A stretch of DNA of 64,000 nt from Pirellulales bacterium (lineage in GTDB: Bacteria; Planctomycetota; Planctomycetia; Pirellulales; Lacipirellulaceae): the NCBI GenBank assembly GCA_022841705.1, contig JALHQZ010000002.1, positions 1,674,001 to 1,738,000 of the forward strand, written 5' to 3'. A model generated the notes under the pieces. That model was given only the letters and a program-made list of their open reading frames with translations. It did no database searches and was not told the DNA's origin. Below, in pieces: positions 1 to 9,776 of the stretch (its first letter is position 1; each line of letters begins with the position of its first letter). The position numbers and the translations under genes were made by a program.

Positions 1-799
1 CAACGACCTCGCTAATCGACACTATTGTCGGCGGTGGGATCCAGAAGTCAGTCTGCACGCGATGCGACTGTTGAAACAGGATTGGCAACCACGGCGTGTA
101 GAGTGCAATGGAGACACCAACGGCTGCCAAGAAATGACCAAATTGTCGCATAGTGACAGCCATTGCTGTTCCGACCGCACCGGCAATGACACCACATACG
201 ACAAAAGTAAGGTGTGCCGCCAATGTTAACATCGCAAAATTGTGAGTGTAGCACAGTGCGACAAGGGAGAGTCCGTAAGCCCCCCACCTCATAGCTACAT
301 TCGTTTCAGTCCGAAGCGCCCTGATCAGTAGCCACGAACTTGTTGCACTAAGAAAAACACAGAGTACATACATCCGAACATTGCGGCTTGAGCCCACGTC
401 AAGATAGTGGATCGCCGTCAAGACCGCAGCAAAAGTCCCGCCTACTTGCGAACTTCCATCACTCTCCCCTTTCCATCGCAACGATTCCCGAACCATTTGG
501 TAAACGGCGGCAATCGTCGCCACTCCGATAACTACGGAAAGGCTTCGAAGAGCGATTACGGATGAACCGAAGAATTGCGACCAGAATCGCAGTAAAAGAA
601 AATATAGCGGAGGATGCGTATCGCCAGAGCAGCGTTCAATTAGTTGGGAGAGTGACTCTGAGTTTGCTACACGCCAGCTGGCAGACTGATCACTATACAT
701 CAGCGTTCCGTCAAGCCGATAAGTCCGGAGCCACAAGGCAATGAACGCGATGCCTAGCCCAACAATAGCAACCCGAGTGTTCGGCCAAGCGACCATCAT
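1..799 (-). CDS. Family 39 glycosyltransferase-like membrane protein (partial, runs off left edge)
   Basis: The frame stays open from an ATG at 799 to the window edge, giving 266 residues of an N-terminal part. It resembles membrane glycosyltransferases of the PMT/ArnT (GT39) superfamily, which transfer sugars from lipid carriers on the outer face of the cytoplasmic membrane. Seen here: an N-terminal membrane helix (residues 10-24), an acidic residue in the first loop (D37), the family-typical stretch DTHPPLYFLLLRFW (60-73), an RNVRMY motif, and further hydrophobic helices. The complete homologue at 12893-14518 has the same layout (DNHPPLYFILL, RDVRMY), so the two are paralogues. It starts 82 bases after the stop of the upstream DUF1559 gene and may share its transcript. 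The acceptor is unknown. Confidence 0.75.
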   Translation of the reverse strand, partial: MMVAWPNTRVAIVGLGIAFIALWLRTYRLDGTLMYSDQSASWRVANSESLSQLIERCSGDTHPPLYFLLLRFWSQFFGSSVIALRSLSVVIGVATIAAVYQMVRESLRWKGESDGSSQVGGTFAAVLTAIHYLDVGSSRNVRMYVLCVFLSATSSWLLIRALRTETNVAMRWGAYGLSLVALCYTHNFAMLTLAAHLTFVVCGVIAGAVGTAMAVTMRQFGHFLAAVGVSIALYTPWLPILFQQSHRVQTDFWIPPPTIVSISEVV

Positions 800-880
800 T
801 CGCAGACCCTATCGGCGCGCGACACCACCGATATATGTTGACGCTTGGAATTTGCCCAAAACATGCCACGGGACGCAACT

Positions 881-1837
881 TCAAGGCAGAAGTCTTTCGT
901 TCGAACTCGCTACGACTTCAGTACCAGCAATCGTCGCCATTGCCCGGTAAACTGTAAGGTCAATGCCCTCGCCGATGAAGTGAACAGAACCGTCAACCAT
1001 CGCGAAATGAAGGCCCATTGGATGCTCGCTCCGAAAACCACCAACGTTCTCCCACCAATCAGGCTCGTGCCGCCCATCGTCCTTTGGGCTGAGATTTGGG
1101 GGAATCGCGCAAGTAGAGTAGGCGTTATTTGCGTAAGGCCATGATACACGATTGTTGGTGGCAGGATTAACTTCACCAATCATGAAAGTATGGCTGTTTC
1201 CGTCAGCTACATGACGCAACCTACGGGGATTGCGGTAGTCACTGCGGCACATCATTCCGTCACCTTGCTCCAACCCATCGAACGAACCATTCGTCCCTTC
1301 ATTACGCCAGTCTGTATCGAGCTTTTCCTTCTTCTGAGATAAATCCGCCCCCCAATTCGCGCCACTAGCTGCGTGATAATTCGTAAGACCGACCATTAAT
1401 CCAGAAAGTCCACCGCGATCATCTCGAGGTTTATTTGTACTCCGGCCAATGCTTGGGCAAAGAAAAAGCGATATCGATTGATCGCAGACCCCGCTCTCTT
1501 CATGGGTTCTGTTCGGAATATCACCCATGTCGTAGAGAGTTTGCTCTTCAATTTCAGGAAGCAACTCAGCCAGCCAACTCCAGGAGGGTGCTGCTCGCCC
1601 CGACTCGTGGTCGGCTGGACCATAAAACCGTCCAACAGGAAAATGACAATGCGACTGTTCGTGAAGAGAGCACCCTAGCGCTAGCTGGCGAATGTTATTC
1701 TTACACTGCGTCTTCCGCGCCGCTTCACGAGCTGAGCCAATGGCAGGAAGAAGTATTGCCATTAGGACGCCGATGATAGAAAGAACAACCAGCAACTCCA
1801 CCAGAGTTAGTCCGATCGGGGGGGGGCGCCGAACCAT
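881..1837 (-). CDS. DUF1559 pseudopilin-like protein
   Basis: 318 residues. The N-terminus (residues 8-40) is a type IV pilin/pseudopilin leader: short basic tail, a Gly before TLVELLVVLSIIGVL with the conserved Glu, then a long hydrophobic helix followed by REAARK. This is the substrate pattern of prepilin peptidase. Near the C-terminus an H-X9-DG motif (HPM...VDGS) marks the DUF1559 family, which is greatly expanded in Planctomycetota. The product is probably processed and anchored at the cytoplasmic membrane facing outward; its role is not known. The ATG start follows AGAGAGGT at a suitable distance. A decayed second DUF1559 gene lies at 11290-12757. Confidence 0.9.
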   Translation of the reverse strand: MVRRPPPIGLTLVELLVVLSIIGVLMAILLPAIGSAREAARKTQCKNNIRQLALGCSLHEQSHCHFPVGRFYGPADHESGRAAPSWSWLAELLPEIEEQTLYDMGDIPNRTHEESGVCDQSISLFLCPSIGRSTNKPRDDRGGLSGLMVGLTNYHAASGANWGADLSQKKEKLDTDWRNEGTNGSFDGLEQGDGMMCRSDYRNPRRLRHVADGNSHTFMIGEVNPATNNRVSWPYANNAYSTCAIPPNLSPKDDGRHEPDWWENVGGFRSEHPMGLHFAMVDGSVHFIGEGIDLTVYRAMATIAGTEVVASSNERLLP

Positions 1838-2018
1838 TGTGATCTACCTCTCTGCAAGAAGCACTTTTTAAGGCAAAGCGCGGGAAATGTCGGCCAGTAC
1901 ACCAGTATTGTTGCGGAAGCCTGCTCATCCACAAATTAGATTCGATTTGTGTGAGCGTGAATAGGTCAAAATGAAGTGGACTAGGCCAGTTCGACATCTT
2001 CTTCATTCGGTCCCACGC

Positions 2019-2160
2019 CAGGGCAATCGCACGTTGAAATCGAGTTTCCCGGGGGAAATCGCAAGCTAGCATCGCCAATTAGTAAAAAATCCGATCAAAA
2101 GTGGTGGCAATTCGGTCCACTCAGCCTGTTTTTCCCGGCAATTAACGTGCGATTGCCCTG
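2019..2160. mobile_element. 142-bp MITE, copy 1, with 10-bp target duplication
   Basis: The element starts CAGGGCAATCGCACGTT and ends with the exact reverse complement (17-bp perfect terminal inverted repeats). It is flanked by perfect direct repeats GGTCCCACGC at 2009-2018 and 2161-2170, so this is a real insertion. No gene fits inside. The related copy is at 9777-9919. Duplication length and the CAGGGC ends fit mobilisation by an ISAs1-family transposase (inference). Confidence 0.9.
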
Positions 2161-2186
2161 GGTCCCACGCTATTGATCTCCAGCCA

Positions 2187-2942
2187 TCAAACGCGGAACT
2201 TGTAGTGTCCATCTGGCTCTCGCTCGAAATCAGGTGGGAATGAACGTCGCTTATCAGAAAAATACTTCTCTCGGTGATCTCCATCCATCATTCGATTGTA
2301 GGTAATGTAGAGATTACGTCGCGGACTCGCGGTTGAGTTCGGGCCGGATCTATGCGGCACGAAACAGTCGAAAATAGCTATGTCGCCGGATCGCATGGGG
2401 CAAGGTACGAATGTCATGTCCCTGAGCTCGCCCGCGCCTAGCGGCGTCCAACTCGATCCGATCATTCCCGAACCATGCCTTCCCGCAGCCATCTCAAGAC
2501 AACCGTTCTCTGGCGTTGAGTCATCAATTGCTACGAGAACAGACAGAAAGTAGGTTGCGTAGACGTTCCATCCGGCTTGGATGTCTTGGTGCGGCTCAAA
2601 GCCATTGCTCCCAGGCATTTTGAAGTTGATTTTTTCCTTGAATAGCACTGGCTTATCGTCCAAAAGTTCTCCAACAAGGCAAAGTAGTCGAAAGTCGTAA
2701 ATGAACGCCCGCAGTCCTTCGTGATAGTCAACGAACTTCTCGACTCTTGATACCACACGTCTTGCCGAAAGCTCCTCACACTCTTCGAAATACACCATAA
2801 GCCTGTCTTTCTCTAAAGGACGCGCTAACAGTTCGTTAGTCCACTGACTAACCTGCTTGATGATCGAAGCAGAATACCACTGTGGTATCACGACAAATCC
2901 ATCGCGACCAAAGATAGCTCGGTGGTTACTGAGTCGGCTCAT
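2187..2942 (-). CDS. Phytanoyl-CoA dioxygenase (PhyH) family oxygenase
   Basis: 251 residues, full length for small bacterial PhyH enzymes, which are Fe(II)/2-oxoglutarate-dependent oxygenases with a double-stranded beta-helix. The iron ligands are visible: H118 and D120 in PHQD, and H197 in VPHRSGPN. An Arg in SPRRN (about 208-209), about 11 residues after the last His, is placed to bind 2-oxoglutarate. The beginning (FGRDGFVVIP) is typical of the family. No signal peptide is seen, so it is probably cytoplasmic. The substrate cannot be read from sequence; relatives act on lipids, small metabolites or natural-product intermediates. It lies in the same direction as the DUF1573 and DUF1559 genes, with MITE copy 1 downstream. 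Confidence 0.85.
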   Translation of the reverse strand: MSRLSNHRAIFGRDGFVVIPQWYSASIIKQVSQWTNELLARPLEKDRLMVYFEECEELSARRVVSRVEKFVDYHEGLRAFIYDFRLLCLVGELLDDKPVLFKEKINFKMPGSNGFEPHQDIQAGWNVYATYFLSVLVAIDDSTPENGCLEMAAGRHGSGMIGSSWTPLGAGELRDMTFVPCPMRSGDIAIFDCFVPHRSGPNSTASPRRNLYITYNRMMDGDHREKYFSDKRRSFPPDFEREPDGHYKFRV

Positions 2943-3206
2943 TGCTTATGATATGATACGTGAAAGACTCATTCTTCAATCTAAGCAGAACAACGGCTGA
3001 CTACTCGGCCTTATTTACAGACACTACAACGATATCGGAATGTGATACTTAGTGCTGCAATTGTGAGCCAGTGATGCCGTGTCGCAATATAAGCAACTTC
3101 CAAATTATTGCGATGAGCGCTCCAAATGCCAACCCCCAGAAAGACCTCTATGCTAACCCCTCCCGCGGAGAATTCCAGCTTTGATTTAGACAGAACACTT
3201 CACACT

Positions 3207-4856
3207 TTATCTATCTTCATAGACGCTTCCGCAAATTACAAACGGTGTACGCAATTGACCGCAAATCAAAGTCGCATTTACAATATATTCACCAGAATCA
3301 ACGGGTCTTACCGTGAATACAACTTTTTTTGATACAACATCTACCCTCGCCTTTACACGTGCATCTTCGCAATGAATCACCGCAGTGCGAGCCAAATCTG
3401 GGTCGTGAACGCGGACAGGTATCTCCTCTAGTAAAGTGTCATTGAGACCACATGGAGTAAGAGTTATTGTAGCAGTACTGAGTTCAATTGCTGGCAAGGG
3501 TGCATAAGTGATGTCGACCATCGTCTGAGTATGCTCTGGCACTTGCCAGTCTATGATCATTGCTGCAGTGCCGGTCGATGGTCCTTTGGTGGCGTCGATT
3601 GTTACAGGTACTCGCCAAATATCTGCCACAGAGTTGATCCCTAGCGATTCTTGACTGCTTACCAACTGCCCGACGTGCAATCCCCGCGTTTCGCTACTAG
3701 CAGATTCTTTGTTTGCAAGTATGCGACAGTGCTTCACCGATGCAGGCGGATCATTCGACAATCGTATGTACCTTACAATCACCTCGTGCGATGCCTTTTG
3801 CGACTTCCCGTATTTTAGAATGACGTCTGGTGTTACCGCTGTTGGTATTCTTTTGATGAATCCTGCTACAGACAGCACTAGAGGCGAATCACTACCATGA
3901 CAGTGCATAAGCACGTTTTCCACAAACTCACCGGACTTACCAGCAAGGTTTACCAATACTAATACTTTGCATTCTTCTCCGGGACTTACGACTTCACCGG
4001 CGGCGATTCCCTCGGCGACAGTGCATCCACAATTGGTTGACACAGCACTAACTCTTACAGGTGCCGAAGTCGCGTTCTTCAGATGAAATGTATGGCTGGT
4101 CGAACTGTTGTCGTCGCCATTAATAACTCCGAAGTCAAAAAATGCCCCATGGTGTTCAGCAATCTGCAAGGGTGATGAGTTGCTGTGTGAGTTATCACAT
4201 CCAATTAGAATTAGAGAGAGAAAAGGTGTAAGATTTCTACGTGCCAACAGCAAGAGTGAAGGTCGTGAGCGATTCTTGCACAACGGCACTACAACATATA
4301 GCAATCCGAGCGCAGTGATGCCGAGCACAATGCAATTAAGCAAATAAGAGCTGTCAATCGCCGCAATCCGCAGCACATCACAACGACGAACGAGAGCCAC
4401 GACCCTAGGCAAATTAGCGATTTTATTCACCCCAACGGTGAGACTTGATGGGCTCGACGAGGAGTCGTACACCCTAAGTACCTCTCCATCACTAGTTTTG
4501 GAAATAACGATCACGTGCCCAGGAACCGACGGAACGGATGGTGGGAAAAAAACAACAGCAGTTGCACTACTTGTGGCAAGCGCCTCGCCTGATGCTTCGA
4601 TTGCTACTGTGGAAATGCCAACATTTTCCAGAATATCCTGGCACTCAACTAGATTTCGGTGAGGCGCCGAAATGTCTAGCCCCATCTCGATCAGTATTAA
4701 CTTGAGCTGAGGCCACGACAATGTTCTTCCTGTTAGTTGTGAAAACTCTAGAATGCTTAGGTCAACGCAATTGGACGCACCGCTTTCCTCACCGCAGCAG
4801 CGCTCAGAGCAATAGCCGATCACTACAACAAAACTTAGGAAAAATGAGACAAACAT
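3207..4856 (-). CDS. C39-like peptidase domain plus DUF1573 (exported/membrane protein)
   Basis: I start at the ATG at 4856, since upstream in-frame codons fall in the palindromic repeat at 4900-5003. Of 549 residues, 1-17 form a signal or anchor helix. About 20-150 resemble a peptidase C39 fold: Cys near the start (CCGEESGASNC), then GHVIVI with a candidate catalytic His and VYDSS with an Asp. A membrane helix follows near 180-200. A second hydrophobic stretch ending in Cys (LSLILIGC) precedes a DUF1573 (ASPM/SPD-2/Hydin-like) beta domain with its NCGCT hallmark and VSPGEECKV. The C39 and DUF1573 combination near a Cys-rich exported peptide suggests a role in peptide maturation or display (inference). 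The catalytic Cys assignment is uncertain. Confidence 0.7.
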   Translation of the reverse strand: MFVSFFLSFVVVIGYCSERCCGEESGASNCVDLSILEFSQLTGRTLSWPQLKLILIEMGLDISAPHRNLVECQDILENVGISTVAIEASGEALATSSATAVVFFPPSVPSVPGHVIVISKTSDGEVLRVYDSSSSPSSLTVGVNKIANLPRVVALVRRCDVLRIAAIDSSYLLNCIVLGITALGLLYVVVPLCKNRSRPSLLLLARRNLTPFLSLILIGCDNSHSNSSPLQIAEHHGAFFDFGVINGDDNSSTSHTFHLKNATSAPVRVSAVSTNCGCTVAEGIAAGEVVSPGEECKVLVLVNLAGKSGEFVENVLMHCHGSDSPLVLSVAGFIKRIPTAVTPDVILKYGKSQKASHEVIVRYIRLSNDPPASVKHCRILANKESASSETRGLHVGQLVSSQESLGINSVADIWRVPVTIDATKGPSTGTAAMIIDWQVPEHTQTMVDITYAPLPAIELSTATITLTPCGLNDTLLEEIPVRVHDPDLARTAVIHCEDARVKARVDVVSKKVVFTVRPVDSGEYIVNATLICGQLRTPFVICGSVYEDR

Positions 4857-4899
4857 ATGCAAAATCTCTTGTGTGCTACCGCTCAGTGTGAAGAACGCT

Positions 4900-5003
4900 A
4901 GCAGCCTGTTGCAGAAGGTCCAATCAGGAGAACGCGAGCTTGAGTTCTCGGCCATAAAGTGCCGCTAGCAGAAATACCAAAAGGGGAGTTGCGACAGGCT
5001 GCT
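4900..5003. repeat. Palindromic miniature repeat B, copy 1
   Basis: A 104-base unit bounded by near-perfect inverted ends, AGCAGCCTGTTGCAGAAGG on the left and the reverse complement of AGCAGCCTGTCGCAAC on the right. A second copy with the same ends is at 7217-7321. No clear target duplication is seen. It lies directly upstream of the start of the DUF1573 gene and may have replaced its original leader. The bases from 5004 to 5416 hold nothing else I can identify. Confidence 0.7.
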
Positions 5004-5416
5004 TGCTTGCCATTAGACGAGGCTTTCGAACACATGCAACGATCTGCAAGCTGACTGACAGTAGGTGGTTGCGGTGGCCCACAAGCTGCTTCTTCCGCCA
5101 GAAGAAGTACGCTGGTTCTACTATGACGTGGCGACGGCTCAGCTCGCTGATTTCAACCGGATCTTTCAGGCCTACCCACAGCTTTTCGCTCGGTGCCCAC
5201 TGCCGACTATTCTTATTCTCCCTCATGGTTTCGCCCTCTCCTCCAGTGACGACCAAGATTCTAACAAGAAGGAGAGGCTATGATCGTAAGCGGAGCATCA
5301 TTCGCGGTGATGTACTACATGCGGTCACTAAAATTCAACCAATGCAGCTTAGTCACCGCAATGACCATGGATGCACAATTCCGTGGCAAACTACTCGACT
5401 CAACTCGCAAGTTCAA

Positions 5417-6736
5417 CTAGGAATCGCCTTGATTACGGCGCAGAAGCAATCGATAAGCGACGATAATAACAATTAGGATATTAACAGCTATTAGTGAATT
5501 GCGCCACATGCGCCACCCACTCAATCCACCTGCTGGCGCCAAAGACAACCCTAGGCGTCTGTCAGACTCTTCCCGTGAAACACCTTCAATATACCGATCT
5601 TCAGTGTCCACTCTATGCACACAAGAGTTAATCGGTGCGTCAAACCACAGTGAATTGTTAGGTTCGATAGGCTCAATCTGAAGAATGTGCCACTCTCGAC
5701 TTGTCTGAAGCATTAATACTTCATCATCGACAAACTTGCCGCTGCTTAACAACTCGTTCGACACTCGATCCGCATCAAATTGCCTGGCAGACCTGGGGTC
5801 AGGAGCGAACGTTCGTTGTCTTCCATTCCTTGGGAACCAAGTCGTACTACTGAATTTCACAAAATGATCTGCAACATACTCGATCAGTGCCGGCGCAGAT
5901 TTATCATCTCTAACCAAACTGTACTCCCTATTTCGGAAGCCATAGCGTGCACTGCTCTGCACTCGAATCAAAGGAAATCCTTTTTCTCTGTCAATTACAA
6001 ACCACGCCTTCCATAGAGGTGTCACTGACAGTGTGTCGGCGTCGTCTTTGAGGCGAAACTCAGATGTCGGGCCGCTATTCGCTTCGATGACAACGCATTC
6101 CCCAGAAAGAGTTTTGTCAGTACCCACGATACGCCAACTGTTTACGTCGGTACGGACAAGGTGATCCGATGCAAGCCAAGACCCAGAGCGCTCGGGCAAC
6201 ATCCATGATCTATTTACGCCGATGTAAGGCAAGTAGAACACTTGGATTGGGCTAGTTTCTGCGCTGCAGGAGTAAAGCGATGGGAATCCAGATGCCGGCC
6301 TCTTAGCAACTGGTACATCACGCCATTCTGCCCACCTAAGTGGACCATCTGGTTTGACACAACCTTTCAATCCCGCCACCTTTTCGAGATCCGCTGTTGA
6401 GATCGGACTCGAGTATTTTCGAAACACGCCATCGTCCCACCAGTTCTCCTTCTCTGTAGCGGCTGGGACTCTTCGTAGTTGAGCGCAGTCTCCGCTGAAC
6501 CACATATCAAAAAATGTGATTGGACGTTTTGCGGCTGCGTCACCCATTGCAACTTGGTTACCTCTAGTTGCTGCGACCACGTGGCAACTGTCTAACTCGC
6601 GGACCACGCGCTCTAGTGATCCGCGTAACGTAAAGACATCCGGAGGTGAGCCATAACTTACACTATTCAACGGCAAGATTGACAAAACAACGAGCAATTG
6701 AGCGTGCGATTGTCCAATCACAATAAGTCGCAACAT
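5417..6736 (-). CDS. Exported protein with C-terminal membrane anchor, unknown function
   Basis: About 439 residues from the ATG at 6736, chosen because GAAGGG lies about ten bases upstream and the residues after it form a signal peptide (MLRLIVIG... to SVSYGS). An alternative ATG is at 6766. A soluble extracytoplasmic region of about 370 residues follows, rich in Trp and Arg and with scattered Cys. A final hydrophobic helix (NSLIAVNILIVIIVAYRLLL) and short basic tail give a type I topology. I recognise no domain. It is codirectional with the DUF1573 gene downstream and the Cys-rich peptide gene upstream, so it may belong to the same exported-peptide cluster. Confidence 0.65.
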   Translation of the reverse strand: MLRLIVIGQSHAQLLVVLSILPLNSVSYGSPPDVFTLRGSLERVVRELDSCHVVAATRGNQVAMGDAAAKRPITFFDMWFSGDCAQLRRVPAATEKENWWDDGVFRKYSSPISTADLEKVAGLKGCVKPDGPLRWAEWRDVPVAKRPASGFPSLYSCSAETSPIQVFYLPYIGVNRSWMLPERSGSWLASDHLVRTDVNSWRIVGTDKTLSGECVVIEANSGPTSEFRLKDDADTLSVTPLWKAWFVIDREKGFPLIRVQSSARYGFRNREYSLVRDDKSAPALIEYVADHFVKFSSTTWFPRNGRQRTFAPDPRSARQFDADRVSNELLSSGKFVDDEVLMLQTSREWHILQIEPIEPNNSLWFDAPINSCVHRVDTEDRYIEGVSREESDRRLGLSLAPAGGLSGWRMWRNSLIAVNILIVIIVAYRLLLRRNQGDS

Positions 6737-7216
6737 CGCCAGGAACCCTTCGAAACACTGAAACAAAAGTTTGTTGCCGAGGCCTCGTTAAACATTCTCA
6801 TAAGTGTGCGAAAAAACTAGATGCTAAAAACTCTCGGCACCTTCAATGAAAGGTGATGCCAAATGGAACACCGCAAACGACTTCTCCCGCATCTATTCCT
6901 ACAAATGCGAGACAGCTTCGACTCCCTGTCGAAAGTTGGCCACTTTGACAAAGCGGCCACTTGGCTGTCGAGCGAAGCCACCTCTAGACCATTGTCATAT
7001 GACGGCTGCCGACCCAATTGAGAAGCAAAGTGATGAATTACCTCACACCAATTTATCTGCAAGTTGGTCGGTACCGTGAAGCATCTGAATCCAATCCAAT
7101 CGATAAACGTTACCCTAGCCTCTCACTTTTCAACAAGCTGCTTTTAATCGCAGACGGCACTCCAAAGCAATCGAAGAATTAGCACTCGGAGCTTTCAGAC
7201 CCCTCTACGAGAGACC

Positions 7217-7321
7217 AGCAGCCTGTTGCAGAAGGCCCATACGAAGGGCTGCCAGCTCGCGATCTTGGCCGGAAACATTCGGGGAGCGGTACAGTCAAGA
7301 ATGGCATCGCAACAGGCTGCT
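7217..7321. repeat. Palindromic miniature repeat B, copy 2
   Basis: A 105-base unit starting AGCAGCCTGTTGCAGAAGG and ending with the reverse complement of AGCAGCCTGTTGCGATGCC. Ends match copy 1 at 4900-5003 while the interior has diverged. No target duplication is evident. It lies just beyond the 3' end of the Cys-rich peptide gene. The rest of 6767-7355 shows no gene. Confidence 0.7.
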
Positions 7322-7355
7322 AAGAGCTCTGATCTACTATCACGAAAACAGAAAG

Positions 7356-7787
7356 CTAGCATCCTGGCAGTACAGGCCCTGCAGAAAAACAGGCACCCGC
7401 TGTACAGACACCAGTGTTACTGTAATGACATGCGCCCGGAAAAGTATGCAATCCACAAGGGCCGGGTGAGGATTCAGTGCAATTCTGATAGAAATGACCG
7501 TCAATACATTGCCCCATCTGTGCGTTCGGATTTGCCATGCCAACCGTACCAGTTGTATGTTCTACGCACGTATATTGACCGGTTTGCTGATTCAGTGTGT
7601 TGATGCATGTGTGCGGGACACATTCACTCCCACAACCGGACTTGTTGCCACAAGTTTTGCCTAAAGCTGCGGCGTCTAGTTGCTCAAGGACTGCCACACG
7701 GGGTTGCTTTGCCATGAAATCTGCGTGAAGAAGAGCCACGCAAGTGAAACACAAACACATTACTAGTTTCGACAATGATACACGCAT
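7356..7787 (-). CDS. Small Cys-rich exported peptide precursor
   Basis: 143 residues. Residues 1-22 form a signal peptide (basic start, hydrophobic CLCFTCVALLHA). After a short leader-like segment ending QLDAAALGKT, the rest contains twelve cysteines in small Gly/Ser/Thr/Asn-rich loops and ends in CFSAGPVLPGC. The composition points to a disulfide-stabilised protein exposed outside the cytoplasmic membrane. I know no named family. The general plan (signal, short 'EQLDAAALG' leader, Cys-rich core) resembles small exported peptides such as the Bacteroidetes NVEALA type, which are also found near DUF1573 and MauE-like genes; this is analogy, not demonstrated homology. A GGAGGT-type ribosome binding site lies just upstream. 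Confidence 0.7.
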   Translation of the reverse strand: MRVSLSKLVMCLCFTCVALLHADFMAKQPRVAVLEQLDAAALGKTCGNKSGCGSECVPHTCINTLNQQTGQYTCVEHTTGTVGMANPNAQMGQCIDGHFYQNCTESSPGPCGLHTFPGACHYSNTGVCTAGACFSAGPVLPGC

Positions 7788-8189
7788 CCGACACCTCCTG
7801 CTCTTGGGTTTTGAGGAAACACTGCAACGGCGAACAAAAAGCCGTTGGCCGGGACAAGCTAGTTCATCGCAGTTGGTAGTTCATCGAAGAAATAAGCTGA
7901 CTTCCTCACTTTGAGGTAGACTCCAGACTTTGGGATGCAAAAATGTCTCGAATCGGAGCTCTCTAAACTGGCCTGTCTGAGGATCTCCCATTGAGCTGTC
8001 TACAGTTATAGCGATTCTGCGCCTCAGGAGCCTAAGCAAACTTACCAATTCCATCTGAAAAGTCAACATTTTTCCCAAAAGTTGTCCTGCGGGCCCTGCC
8101 GGGTGTGAGCGTCCCGATTGTGGGCGGGAAATTTCTGAGGTACTGAGGGCTGGGAGACCGGCGGAATTTCCACCGATTGGAGACTGATC

Positions 8190-8510
8190 ATGGACCGCTC
8201 TGGCGACACAAACGTTACTCTGACTGCTGAGGAACAACTGTTGTTTGACCGGCTTAGATCGCTCTTCGAGGCCGAGCGGCTGCGGATGGCGCGGGCCTTG
8301 GCCACGGGGGCCCTGTTTGGCGCGAAAGAGTTCGAACTCCGCGATCAGGTGAATGATTTGGGCACCCACGCCTTGGAAGTCGCCGACGACGAGCGGAAAG
8401 AAAGGGGCGGGTACTACGGAGCGAGCTTCTTGTGTCCCAATTGCCAAGACGACGCCAAGTTCGTCATTCTTCGCGATAAGTGGTGCACCACCTGTGTCCG
8501 TTCGGCTTAA
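8190..8510 (+). pseudogene. N-terminal fragment of an ISKra4-family transposase
   Basis: 106 residues beginning MDRSGDTNVTLTAEEQ and ending soon after a CPNCQDDAKF zinc-knuckle segment. This matches my recollection of the N-terminus of ISKra4-type transposases (acidic helical start, an 'FGAKEFELRDQV' segment, then a CPxC motif), which normally continue for several hundred residues through a DDE domain. Here the frame stops at 8510, and an ISAs1-type gene begins shortly after, so the rest has been lost. If the family assignment is wrong it is a small zinc-ribbon protein of unknown function. Bases 7788-8189 upstream hold no gene. Confidence 0.5.
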
Positions 8511-8643
8511 CTTTCAATTACCCACAAGTTTCTGGCCCAACTCGACAGGAGAACTGCAAAGTCATTTTTCGCGAACCCCTGCCGAGCTGAGCTCGTAAAA
8601 GTTGACCGCAGGGGGGCTCTTTGCTAAACGCAAGAGGCTTGCA

Positions 8644-9712
8644 ATGCATGCGGTGACGTTGTTGGAAGCGTTTCAATCTTTGGAGGATCCGCAGTCCGCG
8701 CGGGGCGTCCGGCATCCGTTTGCCGGGATAGTCGTGCTTACGCTGCTCGGGATGCTCGCGCAGATTCGCGAGATGGAAAAGCTCGTGCGGTGGGCCCGCG
8801 TCAACTGGGATCGGCTCCGCGAGCCCTTGGGCTTCGAGCGGGATGAGCCGCCGTGCGCCACCACCTTCAGTCGGACCCTCGCCAAGTGCCGAGTGGCTGA
8901 TTTTCAGGCGGCCTTAACCACCTGGCTCCAAGCCCGCGTGACCGAAGCAACCACGGCTGGCGTGCTGGCGGTGGATGGCAAGACGGCCAAGCAAGCGCTC
9001 GATGACAACGGTCATCCGTTGCACATGCTCAACGCTTTTGTTCACGATCTTCAGGTCGTGGTCGGCCAGTGGTCCACGGGCACCGAAAAGTCCAACGAAC
9101 CAACCCTCCGCCGCCGCCATCTGGCCGAACTGCTGGAGGCCTATCCGATGCTGCGCCTGATCACCGGGGATGCAGCGGCCACTCCTCGAACTGATCGGCG
9201 AAACAAGACGCGACTATCTGTTTTCAAATCGAAGGCAACCAAGGCGATACGCTCGACGCCCTCGCTAACTGTTTCGCGCGGGCCGCCATGACCACGGACA
9301 AAAAGGAGCTCTCGAAGAAACCCGTCGCGTGTGGTTTGATCTGGACAACGCCGACTATGTCCGAGAGCGACTCCACCTGCCGGGTTGCCGCCCAGTTCTC
9401 CGCGTGGATCGTGAGGTTCGCAATCGCGCCGGCGAGCGGGTCTCGCACGACATCCGCTACTTCGTCTCGAGTCTTGATCCGAAGCAAGTCACGGCGGCGG
9501 ACCTGCTGGCTTTCGTGCGCCAGCATTGGCGAGTTGAAAATGGCCTGCACTTCTTGAAAGACCGCTGGTGGGACGAGGACCGGCATTATTTGCGACGGCC
9601 CGGGTTATCCGCCTGTTTCGCCGCGATCAACAACGCGGCCCTCTCGATCCACCGCCTCTGTTCAGACCGTGTCAGCGGAAGTTTTCGAATTGGCCCGATG
9701 GGCTATCGTTAG
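8644..9712 (+). pseudogene. ISAs1-family transposase, frameshifted
   Basis: Reading across frames gives a near complete ISAs1 (H-repeat type) DDE transposase: start MHAVTLLEAFQSLEDPQSARG, catalytic D in VLAVDGKTAKQA, second D in LITGDAA, final E in RVENGLHFLKDRWWDEDR. The frame breaks near 9170 (bases missing after GATGCAGCG), again near 9225 (an extra T in a T-run) and near 9305 (a base lost in a lysine/glutamate run). It is therefore inactive. A MITE with ISAs1-like ends lies 64 bases downstream at 9777. Confidence 0.85.
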
Positions 9713-9776
9713 CGTATGATACGCATCCTAATCTGCGGTAGCCCAGGACTTTCGGACTGCTGCGGGAGACGGATAA

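Noticed and set aside
7881..8447. A 188-codon minus-strand frame
   Set aside because: It is antisense to the ISKra4-like fragment, with Pro/Gly/Arg-rich unstructured content and no family features.
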